Assembly (NCBI GenBank): GCA_025361935.1
Contig: JANYJB010000068.1
Coordinates: 1-64,000 of the forward strand
DNA: 64,000 nt
Direction of reading: 5' to 3'
From: Verrucomicrobiota bacterium
GTDB lineage: Bacteria; Verrucomicrobiota; Verrucomicrobiia; Opitutales; Opitutaceae
Of the stretch, positions 34,792 to 44,829 are shown one piece after another (the stretch's first letter is position 1; every line of letters starts with the position of its first letter). A program made the translations under genes and the position numbers. A model generated the notes under the pieces. The model did no database searches. It saw only the letters and a program-made list of their open reading frames with translations, and was not told where the DNA came from.

Positions 34792-37628
34792 GTGGACTCA
34801 CCCCTAGCCTTGGCCTCCGCCCGGATTTTTTCTTCCTGTTCCTCCTGTTCGTCGCGTTCGATATCCTCCGCGAATTGCTCGCCGAAGAGTTCCACCAGCA
34901 TCCTCGGGTTACAGACATAGTCTTGTCCGAGATCGTGCTCGGAACTTGGAAAGCTGATGGCCACGCCGATGAGGGGTTCTGTCGCCTGCTCTGCTTTGGC
35001 GACCGGAACAATCGGATAAAGTAGGAGTAGGCCTCGCTCCGCCGGTCGATTCATCCGGTAAAACGGGGCGCGCTTCACGTCGCCGAGCAGTTTCGCATCG
35101 GCGACCGCTTTCCGGTATTCCTCCGGGCTAAGATCGATCGCTTCATCTTGGCCCACGGCCACGCCCCGGAATCCGAACTGGTCGGGCCGGCGCGCAGCCT
35201 TGTTCTGGTCGAGATTCCGGCTTACCGTTCGATAGTCACGGCCCGCAATGGCCGGCATTTCAGAATCCCGGCTACCGATCATCGCCACGGTCCAAGTGTC
35301 TAGTTCACCCTCGCGATTCATCGACTCGATGAACTTGGCAACCATGCTAGATCCGTCTGTCGTGCCGTCGAAACAGACGTTGGACGTCGCCCGGAATCGC
35401 CGCAGAAAATCCAGCACCGTTGTGCTATCCACTTTTCCCCAACGGTGATGGTAGGACCCCTTCTCACCGCTCGCCATGAGATTGCTGCCAGCGGCTTTCC
35501 CGTGCACCGCTTCCATGCGGTCGATCAGCGTGGTGAAGGCCCGATAATTTTCCGCCGCTGCCGAGCGGGCAATGTCGAGCGACGAAGCGAGGCTCTCGGC
35601 AAAGTGAACCCGCACCGTTTCCCCGCGACGCATTTTGTTCATCGCTGTCACCAGCATGTCCACGCGTGGCTCGCGCACGCGCAACCCGTATTCCGTTGGT
35701 CGTTTGTTGAGAAAGCACATGCGGCTGAACTCCCGACGGAGTTCCTCGGTTGCGAGGGCGATTCGGCGGAAATTCCCGACCGTCACTCGCGGCGCATAAA
35801 CTCGGCAGAGATGGGCGTAACCAGGTCGGTATCCGAACCACCGGCCCATCTGCATCAGCGTGTCGAACGCACGGGCACCGCGAAGGAAATAACTTATGCT
35901 GAGACCAGAAAGCGTAAGGCCCCGGCTGAGGCGGTCGCCTCCGACCGCAACCACCACTAACCCGTCGGGCTTGCCGGCATAGTCGAGATTTTCCTTCGTG
36001 CTGCTATTAATGCTTTGAAAGGTCATCCGGTCGAACGCCGCGAGCACTTGCGCACGCACTTCCGCCCAGCTGGGCAGCACCGGCTTCACGAGCTGCTGGG
36101 ACGGATGGGTCTCGAATTTGGGGAAATCCTTCACGAAAATCTTTTCCCAGATTGCCTGCAAGGCTGCCCATTCCTTTTCCTCCCCAGTTCCGTGACGCAG
36201 TCGCTCGACCAGTGAAGAAATCTCGTTCTCGACGTGTTTCGTAACCTTCTCTTGAACATCCGTGAAACGGCTGACGTGCACCAGCATCGACATGTGTTCC
36301 TTGGCATGTCCGAGCGCAATTCGCGCCGCGACAGTCAGAAGGAAAGCGCGCAGCGCCTCCTTGAGGGAATCAGGTAGATCCGGCAGGACCACCTGACTGC
36401 GCTTGTGCCGCGGGGGCAGCCATGCATCGGCATCCTCAGCGGGCTGATGCATCGGCAAGGGAGCCATTCCGGAGATGTTCAGACTCTCGTCCGCTTCCCG
36501 ACCAAAGACCTCTTCGGGTCCAATATAGTTGGTGGGACTCTTGAGACTCGTGATAAATGATTTCGGGAAAATGTCCGAACCGCGGCTGTCGAGATTCCGG
36601 TCGAGCCGCTTTTCGACCGGTTCGGGATCCATGAAAATGTTAGCATAGGGCGTGGCGGTGTAGCCCACGAAACCGACGCGATCGCAGCGCCATAGTATCT
36701 GCCGGATGAGACGGTTGATCGTGGTCGGATTGGTCTCGGGATCGGTGTCTGCGGTATTGATTGACGAATGGTCGGCCTCGTCGTCGATCACCAAGGTGGG
36801 CACCGTGAGGGACGCTTGGTTGTTCGCCTTCTTCACCCAGTCCAAGAGGTTCTTCAGGATCGAGGCATTCTTCTTCACCACCAAAATGACGGGGGCTTGC
36901 CCCGGTGTAACATGGAGGTGCGAGTTCACGATTGCGCCGTAGTCGCCCGCAACAGACGTGAGAGTGATGATGTCCGGCAGCGGCACCGCCGGGTCACCAG
37001 GCACACGAACCCGAGCAATGCGGCGGTTCGACCACGACCGGATTCCGAAATGCGCGAAGTTGTTGCGGCTGTCCTTTCCGATCAGAACCTCCTCAACTCG
37101 CTCCTGCGTCTGTTGGCGCAGGTTCTCGTGAATGCCGGAAAGGATGATGATTACCTTGTAGCCGGCATCCAACGCTTTCGCGACCAGCGCGGTGTAGTGC
37201 TGCGTTTTGCCCGACTGGACGTGACCAACCACGAGGCCGCGCCGGTCCCAAATACCCTCACGCTTGGGATCGCCCAGCAAGTCGATCACCTCCGTGGTGC
37301 TCTCCTCCAACTCCTTCATCACCTGCAGGGGACGCCTGACCTCAGCAGCCAGATAGGACTTTAGCCAAGGCCAGTGCACCCAGTCGCGGCCCGTTTCGGG
37401 CGTCATCCACCGTTCGATCTCTTCATTATCGACCATCGTTTCCGCCCGCCCAACCGAAACGACGATGTTCGTGAGAGCTTCGTCGATTAGGGAGCGGCGT
37501 TCCGGCTTGAGATGCGGAGCGTGCACCAGCATCTCGTCGATCTGTGCCTCAACGATTTCGGGGGTCGGCACGCCGTCGGCAGCAATCGAGGCCAGAGCGA
37601 CATTGAGAAAGGCTTGTCGGGAGAGCAT
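34788..37628 (-). CDS. Z1-domain superfamily 2-like ATPase
   Basis: GLVVGHVQSGKTQHYTALVAKA; TLVIDDEADHSSIN. Confidence 0.88.
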   Translation of the reverse strand: MLSRQAFLNVALASIAADGVPTPEIVEAQIDEMLVHAPHLKPERRSLIDEALTNIVVSVGRAETMVDNEEIERWMTPETGRDWVHWPWLKSYLAAEVRRPLQVMKELEESTTEVIDLLGDPKREGIWDRRGLVVGHVQSGKTQHYTALVAKALDAGYKVIIILSGIHENLRQQTQERVEEVLIGKDSRNNFAHFGIRSWSNRRIARVRVPGDPAVPLPDIITLTSVAGDYGAIVNSHLHVTPGQAPVILVVKKNASILKNLLDWVKKANNQASLTVPTLVIDDEADHSSINTADTDPETNPTTINRLIRQILWRCDRVGFVGYTATPYANIFMDPEPVEKRLDRNLDSRGSDIFPKSFITSLKSPTNYIGPEEVFGREADESLNISGMAPLPMHQPAEDADAWLPPRHKRSQVVLPDLPDSLKEALRAFLLTVAARIALGHAKEHMSMLVHVSRFTDVQEKVTKHVENEISSLVERLRHGTGEEKEWAALQAIWEKIFVKDFPKFETHPSQQLVKPVLPSWAEVRAQVLAAFDRMTFQSINSSTKENLDYAGKPDGLVVVAVGGDRLSRGLTLSGLSISYFLRGARAFDTLMQMGRWFGYRPGYAHLCRVYAPRVTVGNFRRIALATEELRREFSRMCFLNKRPTEYGLRVREPRVDMLVTAMNKMRRGETVRVHFAESLASSLDIARSAAAENYRAFTTLIDRMEAVHGKAAGSNLMASGEKGSYHHRWGKVDSTTVLDFLRRFRATSNVCFDGTTDGSSMVAKFIESMNREGELDTWTVAMIGSRDSEMPAIAGRDYRTVSRNLDQNKAARRPDQFGFRGVAVGQDEAIDLSPEEYRKAVADAKLLGDVKRAPFYRMNRPAERGLLLLYPIVPVAKAEQATEPLIGVAISFPSSEHDLGQDYVCNPRMLVELFGEQFAEDIERDEQEEQEEKIRAEAKARGEST

Positions 37629-37630
37629 GG

Positions 37631-39187
37631 TCAGGAAAGGTGCTGGCGGATCTGCTCCGCGTGGTAAATGAACGGTTCCGCAGTCAAAACAATGCGCTCG
37701 GCTTCAGTCGCGCTATGGCCATGCCCACGCATGGTCTTGATGGCCTTGCGGGCGAACACCGCCATTCCTTCAATTTCCTCAGAGGACGGCTCGTTCACAG
37801 CACCATTGGTGGTCCGTTTCGGGTCTTGAAGAATCGCCTCCAAAGGCAGGAGCCTCTCGAATGCGCGGAGAAAATCCTCCGCCACGGTGGAATCTTTGAC
37901 CGACTGCTTAAGCGTTTGGACAACAGGATGCGCCCGGTTGATGCGGAACCGGATTGAATCCGGGGTGGGAACTTGGTTCCAGAAAGCCTGCCCGACGGGA
38001 TCGTCGTGGGTGCCGGCCGTCGGGGCCTGCCGGTCCCCGCGGAAATTGAACACCGCCATCGCATGACGTCGGGTCGCTTCCGCAATACGCTGAAGATCGG
38101 CTAGCTGCCAAGAGGGCAGCACGACACTCGACTTCATCACGTTTAGGCCCCACCCGGCATCGAGCGCGTTGGGCAGATCGATCCGGATGCGCGCGAGTCG
38201 ACAGTTGTCCTCAGCGGGGAACAGTCGCAGCCAGCCCCCCGGCACGATCAGCCGTTTCGCCCGATAAACCAAAAAACCCTGATGCGCACCCCACCCGAGG
38301 GGGCCGGCCATCCGTTCGTTCTGAGCTGTTGTGACTTTGGAATGGTGCGGCAGCACGTATGAAGCCGCTTCTATTTTGTCGCCGAGGATTTCAGTATCCT
38401 TAAGGACGCCACCCTCAAAGGGGTCCCATCCGGCAATGGCCGATGCCCCGAGCCGGATGGTCACGCCGGCGTTGATGAAACGGTGAAAGACCATGCCGAG
38501 ATGCCGGGAGATTTTCCGCGTCAATGCCGTTTCGTTTTTCTCTGCGTTCGCAATAAGTGACGAGCGGGTGACCAGCCGGTCGAGATGTGTCACGATCACC
38601 ATCGTGCCAGTGGACCTTTTGGACTGTGCCAGCGTCGATTGCGCAAGAAGTGGCACCGCTTCCTGGTCGGGGCCGTCAAGCATACGCCATCCGGCGGTTG
38701 CAACATGATCTAGATCCCAGCGTAACACCGTCAGGGGGCCGCCGATCCCAGCCCGACTCGCGACCGTGAGTTTCCGACCCATTGAAATTGACGCGGTCTT
38801 CATGCCGAGGCCGAACCGACCAAGATCATCGGGACGCCGCACCCGCCCCGGACCATCGCCACCCCAGCGCATGGCCTCCTCCAGTTTCGTGGCCGACATG
38901 CCTTTGCCATCGTCCTCGACCGTTACGTAACCGCCAATTGCAGTCGACCGTGGTGGGGACACTTGAATTGTCACATTGCGCGCTTCTGCCGTTATACTGT
39001 TATCCACCAGATCGGCGAGGGCGGTGGGTGGCGTATACCCAATGTTCCGCAGCCCTTCGACCAGCGCGAACGGATGCGGTGGATTCTCCCTTCCTTTGTC
39101 CTGTTCGTCGGAAGCCGGTGCGTTTTTGGGAGAGCGCTTTCCATTCGCTGCCGAACTCATGACGACCTGCGACTCCCTTGCTCGCAA
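37631..39187 (-). CDS. Hsp90/MORC-like GHKL ATPase
   Basis: ALADLVDNSITAEA; VEDDGKGMS; DDLGRFGLGMKTASISMG. Confidence 0.85.
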   Translation of the reverse strand: MRARESQVVMSSAANGKRSPKNAPASDEQDKGRENPPHPFALVEGLRNIGYTPPTALADLVDNSITAEARNVTIQVSPPRSTAIGGYVTVEDDGKGMSATKLEEAMRWGGDGPGRVRRPDDLGRFGLGMKTASISMGRKLTVASRAGIGGPLTVLRWDLDHVATAGWRMLDGPDQEAVPLLAQSTLAQSKRSTGTMVIVTHLDRLVTRSSLIANAEKNETALTRKISRHLGMVFHRFINAGVTIRLGASAIAGWDPFEGGVLKDTEILGDKIEAASYVLPHHSKVTTAQNERMAGPLGWGAHQGFLVYRAKRLIVPGGWLRLFPAEDNCRLARIRIDLPNALDAGWGLNVMKSSVVLPSWQLADLQRIAEATRRHAMAVFNFRGDRQAPTAGTHDDPVGQAFWNQVPTPDSIRFRINRAHPVVQTLKQSVKDSTVAEDFLRAFERLLPLEAILQDPKRTTNGAVNEPSSEEIEGMAVFARKAIKTMRGHGHSATEAERIVLTAEPFIYHAEQIRQHLS

Positions 39188-39484
39188 TTCCTACAGCCGG
39201 ATTCACTGAGGATTTTGGGCATGCGCCCACGGACGCACTCGCGGGTTTCCTGCCGGGGGTTCCTTGCTTTTCTGAACGGCATCGCAACCAACCGGTTATA
39301 GCCATCGGTCAAACATGCCGAGTAAAAATTTTGCCCGAACTTACGATCGCCTTTTGAGAACCCCTTGGGGGTAGAGGCAGCGCCTCTCATTGCCTGCGCG
39401 GTATCTTCGTTGAGGAGGCCATTTTTTCCTGGGCAAACACCGTCCGGCGGTTCAGCTTAGCATTACGGGAAATCCGCAAACCGC

Positions 39485-40015
39485 ATGGGTCTGACCTATC
39501 ATTATAGCTTCGCTGCACCGGCCGTTGTCATGGCAGACGAACTCGCGGCGTTCCTTCAGGACGTAGAGGGCGACGCCCGCCTCATGGGGTTCCGCCCGAC
39601 CACGGTCGTCAACGGGCCGTTCGACAATCCGGATCGACGCAATTTCGCACGCCGTGTTGCCCGAGGATTTGTCGTCGAGGACGACCGCCTTCGCGGAGTG
39701 GAATTTCCGGAGACTACATGCTGGAATTTCGGGTCGGAATCAGACTCCTGTCGGCTTGCACCGGAGCATGGCGTGTTCCTCGTGGTTACTGATGAACGCG
39801 CGCAGGAAATAGTATTCGGATTCTTCAGATACCCCCGAGTGATCCGTGACCGCACCGGTCGGGAAATCATGCCGGTGCCTGGCAACGGGGAGTGGAGGTC
39901 GGGAGATTCGATCAAGAGCCCTGATCAGCGCTACCGCGCAATTGTGCGGCGGTTCGCCGAAGCCGGTTACCTCGCTTCAGAAATCGACGAATTTGTTCCG
40001 GCCTCCCGACCCTGA
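39485..40015 (+). CDS. Hypothetical protein
   Basis: 176-aa ORF MGLTYHYSFAAPAVVMADELAAFLQ. Confidence 0.6.
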   Translation: MGLTYHYSFAAPAVVMADELAAFLQDVEGDARLMGFRPTTVVNGPFDNPDRRNFARRVARGFVVEDDRLRGVEFPETTCWNFGSESDSCRLAPEHGVFLVVTDERAQEIVFGFFRYPRVIRDRTGREIMPVPGNGEWRSGDSIKSPDQRYRAIVRRFAEAGYLASEIDEFVPASRP

Positions 40016-40061
40016 CCGGATCCGCTTGGGAACGGCCAACCGAACAGCTATACGTCATCCC

Positions 40062-40334
40062 ATGCAGACGCCCATGAATGGTTTCATTGCCCGCACTGTC
40101 CGTGGCACAAAACCGCGCACCGCCCAACGTATGAAGGCACTGGCTCGGGTTCGCTGGGTGCTGGCAACGGAGGACGGGCAGTTCGTGACGGTGGATGAAC
40201 GCGCACGGGCAACGCTCACGCGCGAGCCGGCAAAGGCTACAATTTACGATGGCCGCGACAACGAGACTCTCAAGGCTCGCTTCTTCGAGGTGCTTCTCAA
40301 GGTTCCGCTTACGGTCGTTATCCTCGATTCATGA
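40062..40334 (+). CDS. Hypothetical protein (90 aa)
   Basis: MQTPMNGFIARTVRGTKPRTAQRMKALARVRWVLATEDGQFV. Confidence 0.5.
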   Translation: MQTPMNGFIARTVRGTKPRTAQRMKALARVRWVLATEDGQFVTVDERARATLTREPAKATIYDGRDNETLKARFFEVLLKVPLTVVILDS

Positions 40335-40378
40335 GCAAGCTGGCTTGAAATCCACGCTTCCGAATGAGCGAGCCATCG

Positions 40379-41260
40379 TCAGCCTCCGGCGAGTTCAAAC
40401 CAGTGCACCTTTACGGGATAACGCTTCCCGCCCGGCATGGCCGCGTCGGCCTCATGTAACTTGCCGAGCAGATGTTCAGTGGGGGGCGTAGGCAGGGCAA
40501 AATCCCTTCCCCTGAAATCGAGCACGCAATATGCACCATTTACGGTGCCGGTTACATCCATATAGCGGCGGAGTTGATCCGTCAGGCCGGAGATTAGGTC
40601 GGCACTGTGGGCAGACTTGAATTCGGCGCAGAGCCGGCAACGGGTTCCATCCTGCAGCGTGCCTGAAAAGAGAAAATCCACCGATCCGGCGGAGGATCGC
40701 GCCTCCGGCTGCACGTCGATGTTCGAGAGCAGCATGTGATCCACCAGCATAGAATGAATTGCGGCCTGCACGTCGATCTCACGCTTCGGCTTCCGCGTCA
40801 CGATGCGATTGCCTGCCCGCTCCAAGTCCCAAAAAAAATCCCGGCTCAATACTGGACCGAGTCGCTCCTCGAAGCGCTGCAAAGACGAATGCACGCGTAT
40901 AGCGAATTCCTCCTGCGACGCAAAGAAAGTGACAGGGGTCATTTCCTTGCCTCTCACCCAGACAACCAGTTCGGGCGGAGGCGATATCGGTTCCGCTGGC
41001 GCATCCACCTGTGGAAAGTCCCAGTGAGTAAGATGCGTGCCGAAAGAGAGAATGAGCGCGTCCAGCTTCCATGATACCAGTGCGGATTTCGGTAGCGCCT
41101 TGTCGCGACACCAAGCTTCGTCAATGGAGAGTTCAGCCCCCGGCCGCTGGATGACCAGCCGGCCATCAAGATAACCTATATTGAAATACCAGCCGAAGCC
41201 GGCGATGCGGCAGATCACGGCTCTTATCTTTTTCTCCAGTAGCTCGCGCGAAAAAGGCAC
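40379..41260 (-). CDS. Putative PD-(D/E)XK nuclease
   Basis: REIDVQAAIHSML...GSVDFLFSGTLQDGTRCRLCAEFKSAHS. Confidence 0.55.
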   Translation of the reverse strand: MPFSRELLEKKIRAVICRIAGFGWYFNIGYLDGRLVIQRPGAELSIDEAWCRDKALPKSALVSWKLDALILSFGTHLTHWDFPQVDAPAEPISPPPELVVWVRGKEMTPVTFFASQEEFAIRVHSSLQRFEERLGPVLSRDFFWDLERAGNRIVTRKPKREIDVQAAIHSMLVDHMLLSNIDVQPEARSSAGSVDFLFSGTLQDGTRCRLCAEFKSAHSADLISGLTDQLRRYMDVTGTVNGAYCVLDFRGRDFALPTPPTEHLLGKLHEADAAMPGGKRYPVKVHWFELAGG

Positions 41261-41429
41261 TTACACTGTGCCCTCGGTAGCAATCAGCGCACGAGGAGTG
41301 ACCCGGCCACCGGCGAGGGGATCTACGAAGAATTCTACCGGGACGGAAATGGGATTGGATTTCGGCATGGAGCGCGGAGTTCAAGGCTTGTGCTCTAGCA
41401 ACTGTGTCGCGCATTGCGCGACAGAAACT

Positions 41430-42452
41430 TTAAGTTTTGGAAGAAGGGGGTGAAGTAGGCTTCGGCCAGTTTTCAGCACAGCGCAAAAAGCCCAGCCATG
41501 GGTTAGTCACCACCGACCTTAGGCGAGGTGGATCAGACTGGGCGAGGTGGATGCAGCGCTCCAGCGACGGATCTTGTTCCAGGACTATCCTCCACACTTG
41601 GCTGATTGGGGCGCCATAGACTTCCGCCAGAATTTTCACCGCCGCGACAATCAGATGATTCGGATGTTTTCTTCGCACTAGCCGCTCTAGCAGTAGGTCT
41701 ATTGCTGATTCTGGAAGAAGAAACTCACGGGCGAAATCCGCGACAAATTTCTCTCCACTCTCGGCCTCTAGGTCGGCACTGCGAAAACGCCTTCGCAACC
41801 CGGCCAGCATTTCGGCGGCCGCCCATCGCTGCTCATCCGGCGGCTGCTTGTCAGGCACCACGATGATCTCTCGCTTATGCGTGAGGGTTCGAAGCGTTAA
41901 GATCCCTGAGCCCGACTGAGAAATCTCAGCTGGAAGCAGAATAATGGAACGTGGCCCCAGAACCATCGACATGTCTCCGATGGGCGCGTGCGAGCCCAAG
42001 CCCCATCTGAAGCGAACCCGCTGAGCCAAGCGTTTTCCATCACTACGGCCGGCACCGCGCATTACCCCCGGGCCCTCTGAGCCCACTGCCATCGCGCTCG
42101 GCGCGATGCCAAGGAGAGTCATCACATCTTGGAAGTTCAGCGGAACGCCGCTTTCATCCCGTGCAGCGACCACCCATTTTAATTTGCCGCTGGGGAGGCT
42201 GCGAAGTTTCACCCGCCGATCAAAATCGGCGCGGGAAATTTCAAGTGCATTCAGCGCAGTTTGAAGCTCTTCCTTGGTAAGCTTACGGTTCCCCGTCTTG
42301 ACGCGGCTCCATGTAGGTTGGCTGAAGCCAATCCTGCGCCCCATCTCTTTTTGAACGAGGTTCAGCTCGTCTATCATCGCGACCAGAACTCTGACTGCCT
42401 CGGCAGGAACGGAGTCGTCAGAATCTGAATGTTGGCGGCGTCCTAGCTTCAT
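41430..42452 (-). CDS. XRE-family HTH regulator with degenerate ImmA/IrrE-like domain
   Basis: LVQKEMGRRIGFSQPTWSRVKTGNRKLTKEEL; FVADFAREFLLPESAI; no HExxH. Confidence 0.65.
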   Translation of the reverse strand: MKLGRRQHSDSDDSVPAEAVRVLVAMIDELNLVQKEMGRRIGFSQPTWSRVKTGNRKLTKEELQTALNALEISRADFDRRVKLRSLPSGKLKWVVAARDESGVPLNFQDVMTLLGIAPSAMAVGSEGPGVMRGAGRSDGKRLAQRVRFRWGLGSHAPIGDMSMVLGPRSIILLPAEISQSGSGILTLRTLTHKREIIVVPDKQPPDEQRWAAAEMLAGLRRRFRSADLEAESGEKFVADFAREFLLPESAIDLLLERLVRRKHPNHLIVAAVKILAEVYGAPISQVWRIVLEQDPSLERCIHLAQSDPPRLRSVVTNPWLGFLRCAENWPKPTSPPSSKT

Positions 42453-42525
42453 CGTAACTGAATAAAGACAGGCACATGGCGTCACTTTAATCGCAAGCAA
42501 GAAGCGCCAAACTATAGGTGACACT

Positions 42526-43944
42526 ATGAATAACAATATACCTACACCAGTCGCGGATAATATTCCGCTCGCCATCAATGTCAACGTCCCCGATCGCCTT
42601 TCCGCTACGGGTTCTGATTTGCTCACCATCGAAGAGGTCAACGAAGTCAGTCGGTTCTTGGATCCCTCCGGCCAGAAACCACCCACCCCCGCTGAAGCAG
42701 TGGCCAAGGTCGACAAGGTGAAGCCCTGCAGGGGGGGCTATTTCACCGAAGAGCGCCGCCTCTATCTTCTGTCAGCAAAGTGGGTCGTCGAAAATGACCT
42801 GTTCCGCGCTGCGAAGGACAAGAACGGCAATCCCTGTGTGGACGCCGATCAATATTTCCGCCTCGTCGGTCTTGGCGACCACAAGGCTGTGTCGAAGGCG
42901 TTGCAGACCGAACGACTTTTCCAACTGCTTCCGGACAACCTCAAGGATCGTGTTCGCGGCCCTGGATGCTTGGAACCACTCCTGCCGCTGGTTACCGCCA
43001 CCGAGGAGAAGCGCCAAGACGCATTCGAGGCACTCAAGAACTGGACTGGCAAAATCACCAAAAGCGTTTCGCGGTCAGTGATGGCGACCCAGAAAGAACC
43101 GCAAGTAGCGGCGGAAATTCAGAAAGTCATTCGCCGCAAAGTTGAAGACGATAAAACCAATTCTGCCATCAAATCGCTGGGGCATTACCTTACGTTTATC
43201 CCGGCTACTGCGGCGCGCTCCTATTCGGCAGCGGTGGTCCTTTTGAAAGCCATGGCGGCAGATTTTCCCAACCTCGTCCCCAAGGGCCAGACATGCTTGT
43301 CCGCCGCGGAACCAACAATGCTGCTTATTGCTAAAGAAGGCCAGAGCCCGGCTTCTCCGTCTATGGCACCGGTGCTGGCGGCAACGTCGGAATCGCCGGC
43401 CGACCATCCTGTAGCCGCAGGTAACGATCATGAGCCGGAACTGAAACTGGAACTCAAACCCGCCACGGTCCTCGCGGTGGGCACGGAAGCACCGGCCACT
43501 TCTTCGCTTGCTGTCCCCTGTGCAATCTCGGGCACAACCGCAGAGCCGCCCGCAGCCGTTCCGGCCGTGTCGGTTCCCAAACTTCAATTCGATCTCGGTC
43601 TTAGCGGAGAAATGGACGAAGCGGCCTCACCCCCTCCTTCGCCTAACAGCAACACATCTCCCCATGCTCCCGAGCCTTCAGCGCACCAAAAAGCCGCGTT
43701 AACCTGGCAATTTCCGAACAGCAAAAAGGTCGCCTATGGAACGATCACGAATGACGAAATCCGCATCGTCATAACCGGCGCTCAAGGCCGCGCAAAAAAG
43801 ACCGTGCTCGGGATACTTTGTCAGGCCGGGTTCACGCAAAAAACAGGCCTGCATGTTTGGACGAAACCGCGCGGCCTACCCAACTACGATGAGGCCGCTA
43901 ACCAACTGGATGAGGTAATGCGGATAATGGTGGAGGCCGCTTAA
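42526..43944 (+). CDS. Hypothetical island-core protein
   Basis: 472-aa ORF divergent from the XRE regulator. Confidence 0.65.
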   Translation: MNNNIPTPVADNIPLAINVNVPDRLSATGSDLLTIEEVNEVSRFLDPSGQKPPTPAEAVAKVDKVKPCRGGYFTEERRLYLLSAKWVVENDLFRAAKDKNGNPCVDADQYFRLVGLGDHKAVSKALQTERLFQLLPDNLKDRVRGPGCLEPLLPLVTATEEKRQDAFEALKNWTGKITKSVSRSVMATQKEPQVAAEIQKVIRRKVEDDKTNSAIKSLGHYLTFIPATAARSYSAAVVLLKAMAADFPNLVPKGQTCLSAAEPTMLLIAKEGQSPASPSMAPVLAATSESPADHPVAAGNDHEPELKLELKPATVLAVGTEAPATSSLAVPCAISGTTAEPPAAVPAVSVPKLQFDLGLSGEMDEAASPPPSPNSNTSPHAPEPSAHQKAALTWQFPNSKKVAYGTITNDEIRIVITGAQGRAKKTVLGILCQAGFTQKTGLHVWTKPRGLPNYDEAANQLDEVMRIMVEAA

Positions 43945-43945
43945 G

Positions 43946-44824
43946 ATGAACGCTTACATTAATCACATCGGCTTGGATCTCCTGAGCATCTACTCAGCCA
44001 CCGCATATATTGGAAACGCGGCTCATAAAAACCACCTGCTCCACACGATCATAGGCCCCAAGCCTCTCGGACCGCACAGCATAGCTGGGACCCGCGACGA
44101 GATCATTAATCGCGGTGACCGCTACAACGCCGCCCAAGGCGAACGGCGCGAGATCTATGCGGCTTGGCACGTGTTCGCACTATCCGTCGGGGTCTTCCCC
44201 AGTATCGAGGACCTAAACCGGATCGGCAAAGCGGGGGGGGACACTCTCGCACCCGATGGCAACGGCTACCTCGCTATTCATTACAATCCGCACAGCGGAG
44301 CGGCTGATATTAACTGGATCGTAAGCGCGTTCCACTTTTCCCCTCTTCTCAAGCCGCGCCGTAACCGCCGACTCAACGAAGAAGCTCAGTTGAGGAACGT
44401 GATCAACGCAGAGTCGGAGACGCTAAACGCAACACGGCCCATTCGCAGCTTGCCAACCATCCCATTGCTCCGTCCGCCGACTTCGAACCGCTTGGAAGCG
44501 AAGGTTGCGGCCTTGGCCGCGCATCTTGGAGTCACTGTGGATGCCTCAACGCTCCCCGGCCTTCTGGCCACCTTAGAGGCTCGGTTCAGCATCAACGCGG
44601 ACCTGCTCCATGTCTCTAAAACTGATAGCGGACGCACCACGTTCACCACACCAATCGCGACCTTCGTCCGCGAAGTTAAACGCTTGTTGTCTCCGCAGAA
44701 GATGCCCGTGCAGAGACCGAATCTCAATGAGGGCGTTAGCACCCTTTTTAACGAGTGGCGGCGATGTGCTATCAGCCCGGCGGGCGACCGTGCTATGGAG
44801 CAATTTGAACCGAAAATGGAATAA
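43946..44824 (+). CDS. Hypothetical island-core protein
   Basis: 292-aa ORF, 1-nt spacing to upstream gene. Confidence 0.65.
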   Translation: MNAYINHIGLDLLSIYSATAYIGNAAHKNHLLHTIIGPKPLGPHSIAGTRDEIINRGDRYNAAQGERREIYAAWHVFALSVGVFPSIEDLNRIGKAGGDTLAPDGNGYLAIHYNPHSGAADINWIVSAFHFSPLLKPRRNRRLNEEAQLRNVINAESETLNATRPIRSLPTIPLLRPPTSNRLEAKVAALAAHLGVTVDASTLPGLLATLEARFSINADLLHVSKTDSGRTTFTTPIATFVREVKRLLSPQKMPVQRPNLNEGVSTLFNEWRRCAISPAGDRAMEQFEPKME

Positions 44825-44829
44825 AATCC

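Noticed and set aside
42453-42525. ctataggtgacac motif resembling an SP6 phage promoter
   Set aside because: Partial match in the wrong order; no phage RNA polymerase in the island; likely coincidence.
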